DNA from: JBJKRF01 sp046704785
GTDB lineage: Bacteria > Chloroflexota > Anaerolineae > Anaerolineales > Villigracilaceae
DNA: 36,891 nucleotides
NCBI GenBank assembly: GCA_046704785.1
Contig: JBJKRF010000036.1
Coordinates: 1-36,891, forward strand
Direction: 5' to 3'
Below the pieces are notes generated by a model that was not told the origin of the DNA, did no database searches, and was given only the letters and a program-made list of their open reading frames with translations. Positions 23,673 to 32,825 of this stretch are shown here, one piece after another. Position 1 is the first letter of the stretch; every line of letters starts with the position of its first letter. Made by a program: the position numbers and the translations under genes.

Positions 23673-26030
23673 TCAATCGACACGGACCGGGCAGGTAAAG
23701 ACGCGCTCTTTCAACCGCACGGGCGCATCTCCGGCTATCTCGAACGTTCCTTCCAAGCGAATATCCTCCGATGAACTGCCCAGCATAAGCCTGACCGCGC
23801 CAGGCTCGACCACCAGCGCCAGTTTCTCATCGTAGAACCCCAACAAATCGACCGGCAAGTGGAAGGTCACACGACGGCTCTCACCGGGCTGGAGTGCCAG
23901 GCGGCAAAAACCTTTGAGTTCCTTGACGGGGCGTGGCAAGCTGGCATACTCATCGCAAACGTAAAGTTGGATGACTTCGTCACCGGCAACCGACCCGCTG
24001 TTGGCAACCGAAAGGCTGATATCGAGACTTTCTCCGGCGCTGGCCTTTTCTGTAGAAAGACGCAAATTGGAATAAGCAAAAGTCGTATAGCTCAAGCCGT
24101 GCCCAAACGGGTACAGCGGGCTGGAAGGCATCTCGACATAATCGCCATACCAGTTCGAGTAATTGCCCGACGGCTTATGGTTGTAATAAACCGGAATCTG
24201 TCCTACCGAACGCGCCACACTGAGCGGCAATTTACCGCCGGGGTTGGCAAGACCAAAGAGCACTTCAGCAACGGCACCCGCGCCTTCCTCTCCGGGCAGC
24301 CAGGCTTCCAGGATGGCCGGGGCATTATCCTGCAGCCAGGGTGACGATACCGGGCGGCCATTGACCAGGACCACAACCACCGGTTTACCGGCGCCCACGA
24401 CGGCGCGAGCCAGTTCCTCCTGGAGGCCAGGCAGGCCCAGTTCAGCGCGGTCGCGCGTTTCGCCGCAGGTGCAGTCCGGCACCAGGCCGGCCTTGTCTCC
24501 CAATACGAGCACCACCACGTCGGCCTGGCCCGCCAAGCGAACAGCCTCGTCGAAACCGGAACGGTCGCCTCCGGTGAGTGAACAGCCAGGCGTATAAAGC
24601 ACCTTCGCCTCTTCGCCAACCTGGGCGCGAATGCCTTCCAAGATGGAGGGAATGCGCACGAAATGGGCATCGACATAACTCTTATCTGCCCCGCTGATAA
24701 AGGTCGATCCCGATACACGCGCAAAGGTCATCAATTCAAAATCGGCCGCGTATGTGTAATCGCCAAGCAAATGGCGAGGAGCGTCGGCATTGGGGCCGAT
24801 AACAGCAACGGTATGTGGTTTGGCGAGCGGGAGAAGTCCATCGTTTTTGAGAAGCACCAGGCTTTGTCGGGCCACTTCCCGCGCCAGATTGCGTTGTTCC
24901 GCCGTCTCGAAAAGCTCCGGCACGGCAGCCTCATCGGCATAGGGATTTTCGAACAGCCCGAGTTCGAATTTGCTCCATAAGATGCGCTCAACGACGGCAT
25001 CAAGTTCATCGAGGGAAATCTCTCCGGCGTCCAGGGCGGCGCGCAGTGGTTGCCCGTAATAATCCCGCGTTGGAAGTTCGACATCGATTCCAGCCCTGAA
25101 GGCTTTGACAGCCGCCGTACTCTCGTCTGGAGCAACCCGGTGATAAGACTTGATCATCTCGATGGCCTTGTAATCTGAGACGACCACGCCATCGAAACCC
25201 AAGTCACCACGCAGCAAGTCGGTCAGAATAGCAGGCGAGGCAGCCACAAGCTCGCCATCCACTTCCGGGTAGGCATTCATCATCGATTTGAGACCGGCCT
25301 GCTTGATGGCCGCTTCGAAGGGCATCAGGTACACTTCGCGCAACGTACGCGCGCCCATCTCAACAGGCGCACAGTTCAGGCCACCATTGGAAAAGCTATG
25401 CCCGACGAAATGTTTACCGGTTGCCAGCAAACCCTGTGTCAGAGTCTCGCCTTGGAGACCGCGCACATAAGCGACCCCAAATTGAGTCACCAAGAAGGGA
25501 TCCTCACCAAAGGTCTCCTCGATGCGCCCCCAGCGTGGATCGCGTCCAATGTCGAGGACCGGGCCCAATCCCTGTCGGGCACCTACCGCCAACATTTGGC
25601 GTCGAATCTCGCCCGTCATTCGTTCGGCGAGAGCCGTGTTCCAGGTGCTGGCCAGGCCGATCATCTGAGGAAAAATTGTTCCGCCCAACGCCATATATCC
25701 GGAGCAGCATTCTTCATGCAGAATAGCAGGGATGCCCAAACGGGTCTGGTGGACCAGAAAACGCTGAATCTCGTTGCCGGCGCGAGCAGCATCCAGGGGA
25801 ACAAGTGTACTCGAACCGCCGACGCGAGAAATCTGGCCGACTCCTTCGGAGAGTAATGCCTTCATTTTTTCAAGCGACGGTTTTTGCTTCTCCTGCAACT
25901 CGTTGAACCAGAACGAGATTAACTGCGCCAATTTTTCGTCCAGTGTCATCCGCGCCAGCAAATCCTGTGAGCGCACCGCCGTCGGGCGGGCCGGATCGAG
26001 ATAAAGAGGCCGAGCTTGAGTGGTTTCCAT
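23673..26030 (-). CDS. glycoside hydrolase family 3, probable intracellular beta-xylosidase
   Basis: This is a 785-residue GH3 enzyme. The N-terminal barrel contains ATGKHFVGHS (Lys206-His207) and the nucleophile Asp286 in DGVVVSDYKAIEM. The GH3 C-terminal domain follows, with LVLLKNDGLLPL at its start, and then a fibronectin-III-like end domain. No signal peptide precedes METTQARPLY, so it acts in the cytoplasm on imported oligosaccharides. The neighbouring xylA, xylB and XOS-type importer point to xylo-oligosaccharides, though beta-glucosidase activity cannot be excluded. The ATG at 26030 follows AAGGAA. Confidence 0.88.
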   Translation of the reverse strand: METTQARPLYLDPARPTAVRSQDLLARMTLDEKLAQLISFWFNELQEKQKPSLEKMKALLSEGVGQISRVGGSSTLVPLDAARAGNEIQRFLVHQTRLGIPAILHEECCSGYMALGGTIFPQMIGLASTWNTALAERMTGEIRRQMLAVGARQGLGPVLDIGRDPRWGRIEETFGEDPFLVTQFGVAYVRGLQGETLTQGLLATGKHFVGHSFSNGGLNCAPVEMGARTLREVYLMPFEAAIKQAGLKSMMNAYPEVDGELVAASPAILTDLLRGDLGFDGVVVSDYKAIEMIKSYHRVAPDESTAAVKAFRAGIDVELPTRDYYGQPLRAALDAGEISLDELDAVVERILWSKFELGLFENPYADEAAVPELFETAEQRNLAREVARQSLVLLKNDGLLPLAKPHTVAVIGPNADAPRHLLGDYTYAADFELMTFARVSGSTFISGADKSYVDAHFVRIPSILEGIRAQVGEEAKVLYTPGCSLTGGDRSGFDEAVRLAGQADVVVLVLGDKAGLVPDCTCGETRDRAELGLPGLQEELARAVVGAGKPVVVVLVNGRPVSSPWLQDNAPAILEAWLPGEEGAGAVAEVLFGLANPGGKLPLSVARSVGQIPVYYNHKPSGNYSNWYGDYVEMPSSPLYPFGHGLSYTTFAYSNLRLSTEKASAGESLDISLSVANSGSVAGDEVIQLYVCDEYASLPRPVKELKGFCRLALQPGESRRVTFHLPVDLLGFYDEKLALVVEPGAVRLMLGSSSEDIRLEGTFEIAGDAPVRLKERVFTCPVRVD

Positions 26031-26365
26031 GCAATAGGTTCCTTAGAAATGCTAGACAAAGTAGAATGACATTACTCGAATGCATCATCCCCTGCCAAAA
26101 AACAACAAGGAAGTCAGCAGTTAAGGGGCTTCTGTTAAAGGCGAGGCACGCCCCTGTGCCCAAGTAATCTCTCCGGCGTGACCTATAAGAATCTCAAATT
26201 AAAGCCTTTCAGCCAGGAAGTTAGCCGTCGAACGCGCTGACCACAGAAGCCCTCAATTCGCTTATCGATCAAGGCAGAACGATTGTTTTTATGCCCATCA
26301 CGGGCATGCTATATCGATAGTATTTTTAAATCGGATGAAAGGATCAAGCGTCTATCAATGACTGC
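26031..26365. other. gene-free stretch between GH3 and xylA
   Basis: These 335 bases carry no supported gene. A short palindrome, ATGCCC-ATCAC-GGGCAT at 26291-26307, lies near the xylA end. It has no T-run on the leftward strand, so it is not a clear xylA terminator. The GH3 promoter probably lies here but I could not identify its boxes. Confidence 0.4.
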
Positions 26366-27532
26366 TCAACGGACGCCCAGTAAAACTTCGACGGTCAACT
26401 GATCCAGACGCTCATATTTCAACCCACGCTGTCCCAACTTGACCCGATCGAAGTGATACGCCCGCAGGTTGTCTGCTTTTTGGGAGGTATATTTTCCGAC
26501 ATAGGCGGCCAGGGTACCATCGTCTGCATTGATCTCTGCCAACAAAGCCTGGATGTCTGCATCCGCATTCCAACGAGCCGCCTTCTCTTTCAAGATTAAA
26601 TACGTGCGCATACAACCACGAGCAAAATCCTTGACCCCATCGTAGTCTTCTGTGCGATAGGCATGCGCATCGAAATGCCGGCTGCCGTTATAACCACTCT
26701 CTTCCAGAAGTTTGACCAAAAAGAAAGCGCTCTTTAAGTTGACCGCGCCAAAGCGGAAATCTTGATCATAACGTCCAAAGGCCTGGTCGTTCAAATCGAT
26801 ATGGAACAACTTGCCAGCGTCCAGCGCTTGCGCCACACCGTGAGTGAAGTTCAGCCCGGCCATGTGTTCGTGCGCTACCTCGGGATTGACACCCACCATT
26901 TCGGGATGGTCGAGGGTTTGGATGAATGCCAGCATGTGCCCGGTTGTGGCATTATACATATCGCCGCGCGGCTCGTTAGGTTTGGCTTCCAGGGCAAATT
27001 TCAAATCATACTTTTTATCCAAGGCATACTCACACAGGAAATTCATGGCTTCACGTGTGCGTTTGATGGCGGTCAGCGGATCTTTGGCAGCATCCGTTTC
27101 GGTGCCTTCCCGCCCGCCCCAGAATACGTAAACCCGGGCGCCTACCTCGACACCCAGGTCGATGGCGTTCATGGTTTTCTGCAAGGCATAAGCCCGCACA
27201 CTGGGATCATTGGATGTAAAAGCGCCGTCTTTGAAAGCCGGATCGGTAAACAGGTTGGTGGTTGCCATGGGGACGACTAACCCGGTGTCGCTAAGAGCTT
27301 TCTTGAATTCTTTTAGGATACGGTCTCGCTCGGCGGGGGTTGCATCAATGGGAATCAAGTCGTTGTCGTGGAAGTTGACGCCATAAGCGCCAACTTCGCC
27401 CAATAGATGGACCAGTTCCGCAGGTGTTTTGGGGTCACGAACAGGACTGCCAAACGGATCGCGGCCAATGTTGCCAACGGTCCATAAACCAAAAGTGAAT
27501 TTGTGTTCGGGCTTGGGTGTATAGTCAGGCAT
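26366..27532 (-). CDS. xylA: xylose isomerase XylA
   Basis: This is a 388-residue xylose isomerase that turns D-xylose into D-xylulose in the cytoplasm. It is of the shorter class I type (actinobacterial-like length). The catalytic histidine and aspartate are in VNFHDNDLIP at residues 52-61; the metal ligands lie in FALEAKPNEPRGD and HIDLND. VYVFWGGREGTETDAAKDPL is a family signature. The ATG at 27532 follows AAGGAG at a seven-base distance. It lies upstream of GH3 and xylB in the same direction. Confidence 0.95.
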   Translation of the reverse strand: MPDYTPKPEHKFTFGLWTVGNIGRDPFGSPVRDPKTPAELVHLLGEVGAYGVNFHDNDLIPIDATPAERDRILKEFKKALSDTGLVVPMATTNLFTDPAFKDGAFTSNDPSVRAYALQKTMNAIDLGVEVGARVYVFWGGREGTETDAAKDPLTAIKRTREAMNFLCEYALDKKYDLKFALEAKPNEPRGDMYNATTGHMLAFIQTLDHPEMVGVNPEVAHEHMAGLNFTHGVAQALDAGKLFHIDLNDQAFGRYDQDFRFGAVNLKSAFFLVKLLEESGYNGSRHFDAHAYRTEDYDGVKDFARGCMRTYLILKEKAARWNADADIQALLAEINADDGTLAAYVGKYTSQKADNLRAYHFDRVKLGQRGLKYERLDQLTVEVLLGVR

Positions 27533-27931
27533 GAGAAGACTCCTTATGAAGGTAGAAAACCCACAGGCCGGGCCAAATCACCCCAATCTTACGAAGAAAC
27601 CTGTGAGATGTTTCTGGATTAGTGTACTCGATCCGGACAAAATCTATGATTTGTGCTTGGATGGCATTCTCCTACTGACAACACTTACACTTGTTTATCC
27701 AGATGAGGCACAACATGAATTGTACACTTGCTTGCATTCTTCTGCATCGCGAGAAGGTCAAAGTGTAAATTTTGCTCATGAAGCAAATTAAAGCTTGTAA
27801 AACTTGTCCGGTTGGGAGAAGACTCAATGGCAGAACGACTGTGAAAAAGCAGGCATCCACTTCACCGCCCAAAGAGTCAGAATAAGCAATCGGGTGGAGC
27901 GCAACGCGCTGTCACTTCGGGCGCGATACGT
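27533..27931. other. gene-free stretch upstream of xylA
   Basis: These 399 bases separate xylA from the end of the oligosaccharide importer. No gene is supported. The xylA promoter should lie here, but no good TTGACA/TATAAT pair and no copy of the ROK or LacI operators was found. Confidence 0.35.
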
Positions 27932-28798
27932 TCATCCTTTGAGTGCTCCTGCCACCAGCCCTGAGACGATCTGACGTTCAGCGAGCAAGTAAAACAGGAC
28001 AGCCGGAATGGCAGAGAGGGCTACGAAGGCCGACACTAAAGCCAGGTCGGACCCATATTGGCCTTGGAATTGCATAGTACCCAGCGGCAGCGTGTAAAAC
28101 TTGTCGCTATTCAGGACAATCAGCGGGGTGAGCAGGTCATTCCAACTGACGATCATGGTCAGCGCGGCAACTGCCCCCAGCGCTGGACGCGCCAGTGGGA
28201 GCAGAATACGCCAAAAAAAGTCGAAGGCTGTACAGCCGTCAATATAAGCGGCATCCTGCAATTCGGTGGGAATCGCCGCAAAGAATCCGCGCAGGATGAA
28301 AATGTTAAGGGATATCTGAAATGCAGCCTGCACCAGGATAACACCCCACAGATTATCGAGCAACCCCATTTGTCGCAGCACAAAGTAGACCGGCAGAATC
28401 GCAATATTGATTGGAAACATCAAGCCTACCATCAAAAGATTAAAAATCAATCTTTTGCCACGAAAATTCATGCGGGCAAATACAAAGGCAGCCAAGCTAC
28501 ATACCACGAGCACACTACCAGTCACTACTGCTCCAACAAAGAGGCTGTTGCGTAGCTGAAGCCAAAATGACGACTCTTCCAATATGGTTTGGATATTTTC
28601 CCAGCGAGGTGGGATCGGGAGCGTATAAGGATGGGTCATGAACTCGCCGCGCGTCTTGAGCCCGGCAAAAATCAACATAACGACCGGCACCAAGACAAGC
28701 ACTGCCGCAAAAATCAGGGCAGCGTACTGGAAGACTCTGGGGAGAACTCGTCGAAGAGGACGAGAGCGGTGCGAAGAAGATATCGGTATGGTCGTCAT
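27932..28798 (-). CDS. carbohydrate ABC permease, MalG-type
   Basis: This is a 288-residue inner membrane permease of the MalG/LacG type with six hydrophobic segments. The EAA loop is AAYIDGCTAFDFFWRILLPL and contacts the ATPase. The MalF-type partner is encoded just upstream, and the ATPase for this system is not in the window, so it may be a shared MsmX-type ATPase. The operon context and the xylose genes suggest uptake of xylobiose or xylo-oligosaccharides; the substrate is inferred. Confidence 0.88.
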   Translation of the reverse strand: MTTIPISSSHRSRPLRRVLPRVFQYAALIFAAVLVLVPVVMLIFAGLKTRGEFMTHPYTLPIPPRWENIQTILEESSFWLQLRNSLFVGAVVTGSVLVVCSLAAFVFARMNFRGKRLIFNLLMVGLMFPINIAILPVYFVLRQMGLLDNLWGVILVQAAFQISLNIFILRGFFAAIPTELQDAAYIDGCTAFDFFWRILLPLARPALGAVAALTMIVSWNDLLTPLIVLNSDKFYTLPLGTMQFQGQYGSDLALVSAFVALSAIPAVLFYLLAERQIVSGLVAGALKG

Positions 28799-28812
28799 AG
28801 TGATCCTTTCTC

Positions 28813-28904
28813 GTGCCGCAACTTTATGAAAGTGGAAAGCGCAAGGCCTGTTTTTCGGGAAAGAAATCCAGAACGCAACCCTACAATAAAGGAAGTTGCG
28901 GTAC
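28813..28904 (+). repeat. 92-base MITE-like repeat, copy A
   Basis: It begins GTGCCGCAACTT and ends AAGTTGCGGTAC, so its ends are inverted (CCGCAACTT/AAGTTGCGG). It fills the gap between the two permease genes, and its last base is the first base of the permease stop codon (28904). It matches copy B at 32723-32815 in the opposite direction at about 90 percent by eye. Confidence 0.7.
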
Positions 28905-29851
28905 TAGAGGCCACTCAAATAATCAGGCCGACGTGACAATTGCAAATAGACCAGCGAAAAGACCAGGCAAAGCAGGAACATGTAGACAGCCACTGCAGAG
29001 CCATATCCCAATTGGAAGCGAATAAAGCCAAAGCGGTACATATAAGTTGCCATCACCTCGCTGGCATTGACCGGGCCCCCCTTGGTCATGATCCAAACCA
29101 AAATGAACTGTTGGAGTGACCCCAGGACAGACAGATAAACCGTGGTGCGAATGGTGCTGCCCAGCAGGGGCAGGGTAATGTAAAAGAAGTTCTGAAACGA
29201 ACTCGCGCCATCGATACGCGCAGCTTCTTCGATTTCGGTTGGGATATTTTGTAACCCGGCCAGATACAACAGCATGTGGAACCCAAAAAACTTCCAGGTC
29301 AGCGCCACAAAGATGGACATCAACACAATATGAGGATCAGCCAGCCAGAGAATCGGTTTGAGCCCTGGCAAAAGCACCAACAACGCATTGAGAAAACCGC
29401 GCGAAGGATCGGGATTATACAGGCTCAACCACATGATGGCTGTAATCACTTCAGAAAGCACGTAAGGCATGAAAAAAATTGTGCGAAAAAAGCCGCGTCC
29501 GGGCAAGTCACGCCCTACCAAAACCGCCAAGACCAATGCTAATGGCAATTGTAGAACCAGAGAAAAGACAATGATTAGAAGGCCGTTTTTGAGTGCAGTA
29601 ATAAATACCTGGTCGGCCAAGATGTCCACGAAATTTTTCAGGCCGACGAAATCCACTGCAGGGCCGAAGCCCTTCCAGTCAAAAAGGCTGTAGTAAATGG
29701 ATTGGAAAATGGGATAGATAACAAAAATAAGAAAAAGTACAACCGCGGGCAACAGGAATAAAGCAATTGTCAGATTATCTTGGATGCGGCGGGAAGAAAT
29801 AGTCCGCTGCCCCAGCTTCAAACCATCCTCACCAATCGATGCAATCTTCAT
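28904..29851 (-). CDS. carbohydrate ABC permease, MalF-type
   Basis: This is a 315-residue MalF/LacF-type permease with six membrane segments. The EAA loop is EEAARIDGASSFQNFFYITL. It follows the binding-protein gene in the operon. The start ATG at 29851 has an AGGAG site, in a sequence (GGAGATCCTCC) that could itself form a short hairpin over the ribosome binding site. It forms a heterodimer channel with the MalG-type permease downstream. Confidence 0.88.
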   Translation of the reverse strand: MKIASIGEDGLKLGQRTISSRRIQDNLTIALFLLPAVVLFLIFVIYPIFQSIYYSLFDWKGFGPAVDFVGLKNFVDILADQVFITALKNGLLIIVFSLVLQLPLALVLAVLVGRDLPGRGFFRTIFFMPYVLSEVITAIMWLSLYNPDPSRGFLNALLVLLPGLKPILWLADPHIVLMSIFVALTWKFFGFHMLLYLAGLQNIPTEIEEAARIDGASSFQNFFYITLPLLGSTIRTTVYLSVLGSLQQFILVWIMTKGGPVNASEVMATYMYRFGFIRFQLGYGSAVAVYMFLLCLVFSLVYLQLSRRPDYLSGL

Positions 29852-29887
29852 AAAGGAGGATCTCCTAACAACTCGCCTATTGTATAT

Positions 29888-29921
29888 GCGGGGATCGTTT
29901 TCTCACGATCCCGATCCCCGC
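29888..29921. promoter_or_regulatory. intercistronic hairpin after the binding-protein gene
   Basis: GCGGGGATC (29888-29896) pairs with GATCCCCGC (29913-29921). An alternative inner pairing, GGGATCG/CGATCCC, is also possible. It lies between the solute-binding protein and the permease, as at xylF-xylG, and probably limits permease transcripts relative to the binding protein. Confidence 0.65.
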
Positions 29922-29941
29922 CCCACGTAAAGGAAGCAAGC

Positions 29942-31297
29942 TTATTTCAGTTCTTGCTTGGCCGAGTCTTCCAACGCTTGAGCGACTTGTTCAGGCGTCA
30001 TGGTGCCAGCAAAGAGACCCTGAACGTTGTCGTTGATGACAGAGCCCATCGCCGGCGGCAGATACTGATCGTAGTACAACTGGAAGTATTGCGCAGCCGC
30101 TGCACCCTTCTGAACGGCCAGGAGATTGGGGTCGGTCAGGCCAGCCTCACCGCCCTTGACGACCGGCACATTCATACCGATTTGCGCCATTTGCACCTGC
30201 GATTCCGGACGGCTCAGGTATTTCACAAAATCCACAGCCCCCGGCGGAGCGTTCTTGCCGATGGCAAAGCCGTTCCCGCCGCCAAGTGCATCGGTAGGGG
30301 CGCCAGCGCCACCCTCTACCATCGGGAAGGGGAACCAGCCAAGGCTGTCGCCGATGCCTTTTTTGCTCTCGCTGTTGGCAGCTTCAACACCCGGATCCCA
30401 CTGCCCCATCAATTGCATGGCAGCCTGTCCATTGCCCATCAAGGCAGCTGCATCGTTTTGCGTCGCATTTAGGTAGCCAGCCTGGAAGGGCTGCATATCA
30501 ATCAGTTGTTTGAGCGTTGTCCCTGCATCCACAAAGGGTTGATCGGTGAAAGCACCCTTGCGACTGGCAGCAGCATCGAAGGCAGCCTGTCCGCCAATAC
30601 GCACGGCCATATATTCCCACCAGAAGGCACCGGGCCATTTATCGCCCTCGGCCAGTGCAATGGGCGTAATGCCAGCCGCTTTAAGTTTGGTGATGTCGGC
30701 CAGGAAATCGGTCCAGGTTGTCGGCGGCGCGTCGATGCCTGCCTGGGAGAACAGGTCTTTGTTGTAGAAGAAGCCAACCATGCCCATATCCCACGGCACG
30801 CCGTAGTTCTTTCCTTCATAGGCGTAGACACCCAATGCACCGGGCGAGAAGGTGTTGCGCCAGGCGCTATTGTTTGCATCGAGTTCAGGGGTAATATCTT
30901 GCAACAAGCCAGCGTCCGCGTATTGGTTCATCACGCCGCCGCCCCAGCTCTGGAAGATATCCGGTGGCTCACCGGACTGCATCACAGTGGTCAGCTTGGT
31001 CTTGAAAGCTTCATTATCCAACACCGTGATCTCAATGTTCACATTGGGATGCATAGCCATGTACTCGTCGGCGAACTTTTGAAAGAGTGCCTTTTGATCG
31101 TCAGCGGTTGAGATATGCCACCAAGTGATCGTAACCTTCTGGGCATCTGTCGCTGTCGGTGGCGCCGACGTATCAGTAGGTGCAGCCGCTGCAGCTGTGG
31201 TCGGTTGCGGCGTAGGGGTAGCAGCCGTACCACAAGCTGACAATAAAAATGAGGCGATCAGCAATATACTGACCAGAAATAAAAGTTTGCGCAGCAT
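29942..31297 (-). CDS. oligosaccharide-binding lipoprotein of an ABC importer
   Basis: This is a 451-residue solute-binding protein of family SBP_bac_1 (MalE-type). The signal ends in a lipobox, LSAC, and is followed by a Thr/Pro/Ala-rich linker, then VTITWWHISTADDQKALFQK as the first strand of the fold. Ligand-site features are YGVPWDMGMVGFFYNKDLFS and GNGQAAMQLMGQWDPG. The ATG at 31297 is chosen for the GGAG site; an upstream extension lacks one. With the two permeases it imports a sugar, likely xylo-oligosaccharides given the neighbouring enzymes. Confidence 0.9.
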   Translation of the reverse strand: MLRKLLFLVSILLIASFLLSACGTAATPTPQPTTAAAAAPTDTSAPPTATDAQKVTITWWHISTADDQKALFQKFADEYMAMHPNVNIEITVLDNEAFKTKLTTVMQSGEPPDIFQSWGGGVMNQYADAGLLQDITPELDANNSAWRNTFSPGALGVYAYEGKNYGVPWDMGMVGFFYNKDLFSQAGIDAPPTTWTDFLADITKLKAAGITPIALAEGDKWPGAFWWEYMAVRIGGQAAFDAAASRKGAFTDQPFVDAGTTLKQLIDMQPFQAGYLNATQNDAAALMGNGQAAMQLMGQWDPGVEAANSESKKGIGDSLGWFPFPMVEGGAGAPTDALGGGNGFAIGKNAPPGAVDFVKYLSRPESQVQMAQIGMNVPVVKGGEAGLTDPNLLAVQKGAAAAQYFQLYYDQYLPPAMGSVINDNVQGLFAGTMTPEQVAQALEDSAKQELK

Positions 31298-31452
31298 CAG
31301 GGTTTTCTCCTTCCTTGAAAATACAAATTGGTATTGCGATTGAAACAAGTTAAAACGCAGGTAAGCTTGGGTCTGTTCTCTTTATCGATGCCACCTCCTT
31401 TTGAGAAAAAGGGGTATTTGGCGGACCGAATAAACTCGTATAAAGACTAAGT

Positions 31453-32481
31453 CTATGAAGCCTGCAGGGGTTGGCATGAGTCGCGCAGAACGAGCTCGGT
31501 TGGTAATTCAATCCGCTCGGCCTTTCGTTCAGGCTGCCGAAGCAAGTCAAGCAGCATTTGTGTTGCGACACGCCCCATCTTCTCCAACGGTTGCTTGACG
31601 GTGGTCAGGGCAGGGCGAACCAGCGCTGCCTGGGGAATATCATCGAAACCAATTACAGAAACGTCACCGGGCACACGCAAGCCGCGATTACGAATAGCAT
31701 CCATTACACCCATCGCCATGACATCATTCGAAGCGAAGATAGCTGTCGGTGGATTGGGCAAATCAAGCAATACAGAGGCGCCTGCATAGCCGTCCGGCTG
31801 GAAAAAAGTTCCTTCATAAATCAGTTCGGGCACATCTTGGATATGATAGGTACGCAACGCAGAACGATATCCATCCAGGCGGTCTACGGCACACCCCAGG
31901 TCCATGGAACCTGTAATAAAGCCGATACGTGTATGTCCTAATTTGACGAGATACTCTGTCGCGTTGTAGGCGCCCTGCCAATTCGTTGCACCCACTGCTG
32001 GGCAATCACGCCCCGTCCCTTGATGGTCGATCAAGACGAAGGGGAAATTCTGATTCGTCAACGTGCCGATATAATCTGCCGGGCTGCGGGGTAAGACAAG
32101 CAACAGACCGTCTACCATACCTTTCGCCAGGTCCGTGACGTAATTCGCCTCTTTACTCGCGGTACGATGCGTGGTATAGAGGATCAGGTCGAGGCTGGTG
32201 AGGCTTAATTCTGTATCAATGCCCCGGATAATTTCTCCGATGTAGCCTGTTCCCAAATCGGGGACGAGCACACCGATCATGTTCGACTTGCCCCCGGCGA
32301 GGCTACGCGCCTGACGGTTCGCAACAAAGCCCAAATGCTGCATTGCGTCCAAAACGCGTTGACGCGTCTCTGCCTTGACATGGACGTCATTATTAATGAC
32401 TCTGGAAACAGTTCCAAACGATACGCCAGCTTTAGTGGCAACATCAATGATTGTTACTTTAGGAGTTGGATTCTTGTTCAT
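31453..32481 (-). CDS. LacI-family transcriptional regulator
   Basis: This is a 342-residue LacI-type repressor. The N-terminal HTH is IDVATKAGVSFGTVSRVIN at about residues 13-31 with a hinge helix (RSLAGGKSNMIGVLVPD), followed by a sugar-binding periplasmic-like core with PTAIFASNDVMAMGVMD and DVSVIGFDDIPQAALVRPAL. It is the first gene of the oligosaccharide importer operon. Two matching palindromes around its promoter suggest autoregulation of the whole operon, lifted by an oligosaccharide. Confidence 0.9.
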   Translation of the reverse strand: MNKNPTPKVTIIDVATKAGVSFGTVSRVINNDVHVKAETRQRVLDAMQHLGFVANRQARSLAGGKSNMIGVLVPDLGTGYIGEIIRGIDTELSLTSLDLILYTTHRTASKEANYVTDLAKGMVDGLLLVLPRSPADYIGTLTNQNFPFVLIDHQGTGRDCPAVGATNWQGAYNATEYLVKLGHTRIGFITGSMDLGCAVDRLDGYRSALRTYHIQDVPELIYEGTFFQPDGYAGASVLLDLPNPPTAIFASNDVMAMGVMDAIRNRGLRVPGDVSVIGFDDIPQAALVRPALTTVKQPLEKMGRVATQMLLDLLRQPERKAERIELPTELVLRDSCQPLQAS

Positions 32482-32485
32482 AGTA

Positions 32486-32499
32486 TGTAAGCGCTTACA
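32486..32499. promoter_or_regulatory. LacI operator, perfect copy
   Basis: TGTAAGCGCTTACA is a perfect 14-base palindrome five bases before the lacI start codon. It is the standard shape of LacI-family operators with the central CG. Confidence 0.75.
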
Positions 32500-32642
32500 C
32501 AGAATTTTATTTTTTATGCCCCTTCATCCCTGATACAGGAAAAAATCTCCGTTTCCAGAGATAAAAGGGCACATACACGTGTGAAATAGTCCCAAATTTT
32601 AGCAAACGCCCATCAAGAGACCGCTTTCCATTGGCCCGGATT

Positions 32643-32656
32643 TGGAAGCGTTTACA
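32643..32656. promoter_or_regulatory. LacI operator, second copy
   Basis: TGGAAGCGTTTACA differs from the perfect copy by two bases. It lies just downstream of the -10 box of the lacI promoter, over the expected start of transcription, so binding here would block the promoter directly; the two copies, 157 bases apart, could allow a DNA loop. Confidence 0.65.
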
Positions 32657-32663
32657 TAAAAAA

Positions 32664-32692
32664 ATAATAGCATTAATAAAAGGGGGAGTCAA
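32664..32692 (-). promoter_or_regulatory. lacI-transporter promoter
   Basis: On the minus strand there is TTGACT at 32692-32687, a 17-base spacer and TATTAT at 32669-32664, reading into lacI. Confidence 0.7.
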
Positions 32693-32722
32693 GCGCTTTG
32701 GGAAACTCCTTTTGAAAGACAA

Positions 32723-32815
32723 GTACCGCAACTTCCTTAAGTTGTAGGGTTGCATTCTGAATTTCTTCTCTGAAAAACAGGTCTTGCGCTTTCCACTTTC
32801 ATCAAGTTGCGGCAC
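32723..32815 (-). repeat. 93-base MITE-like repeat, copy B
   Basis: This is the reverse orientation of copy A at 28813-28904, with the same inverted ends and about nine differences. It sits upstream of the lacI promoter, between that promoter and the terminator of rplL. No open frame of note lies in 32482-32894; this stretch holds the operators, promoter, repeat and terminator listed here. Confidence 0.7.
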
Positions 32816-32825
32816 AAGGATGATT

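Noticed and set aside
26291..26307. Palindrome considered as a xylA terminator
   Set aside because: No T-run follows on the minus strand.
28813..29025. Short plus-strand frame starting in the repeat between the permease genes
   Set aside because: The frame is formed by the MITE-like repeat and recurs at 32507-32833 on the minus strand for the same reason; it is not a gene.
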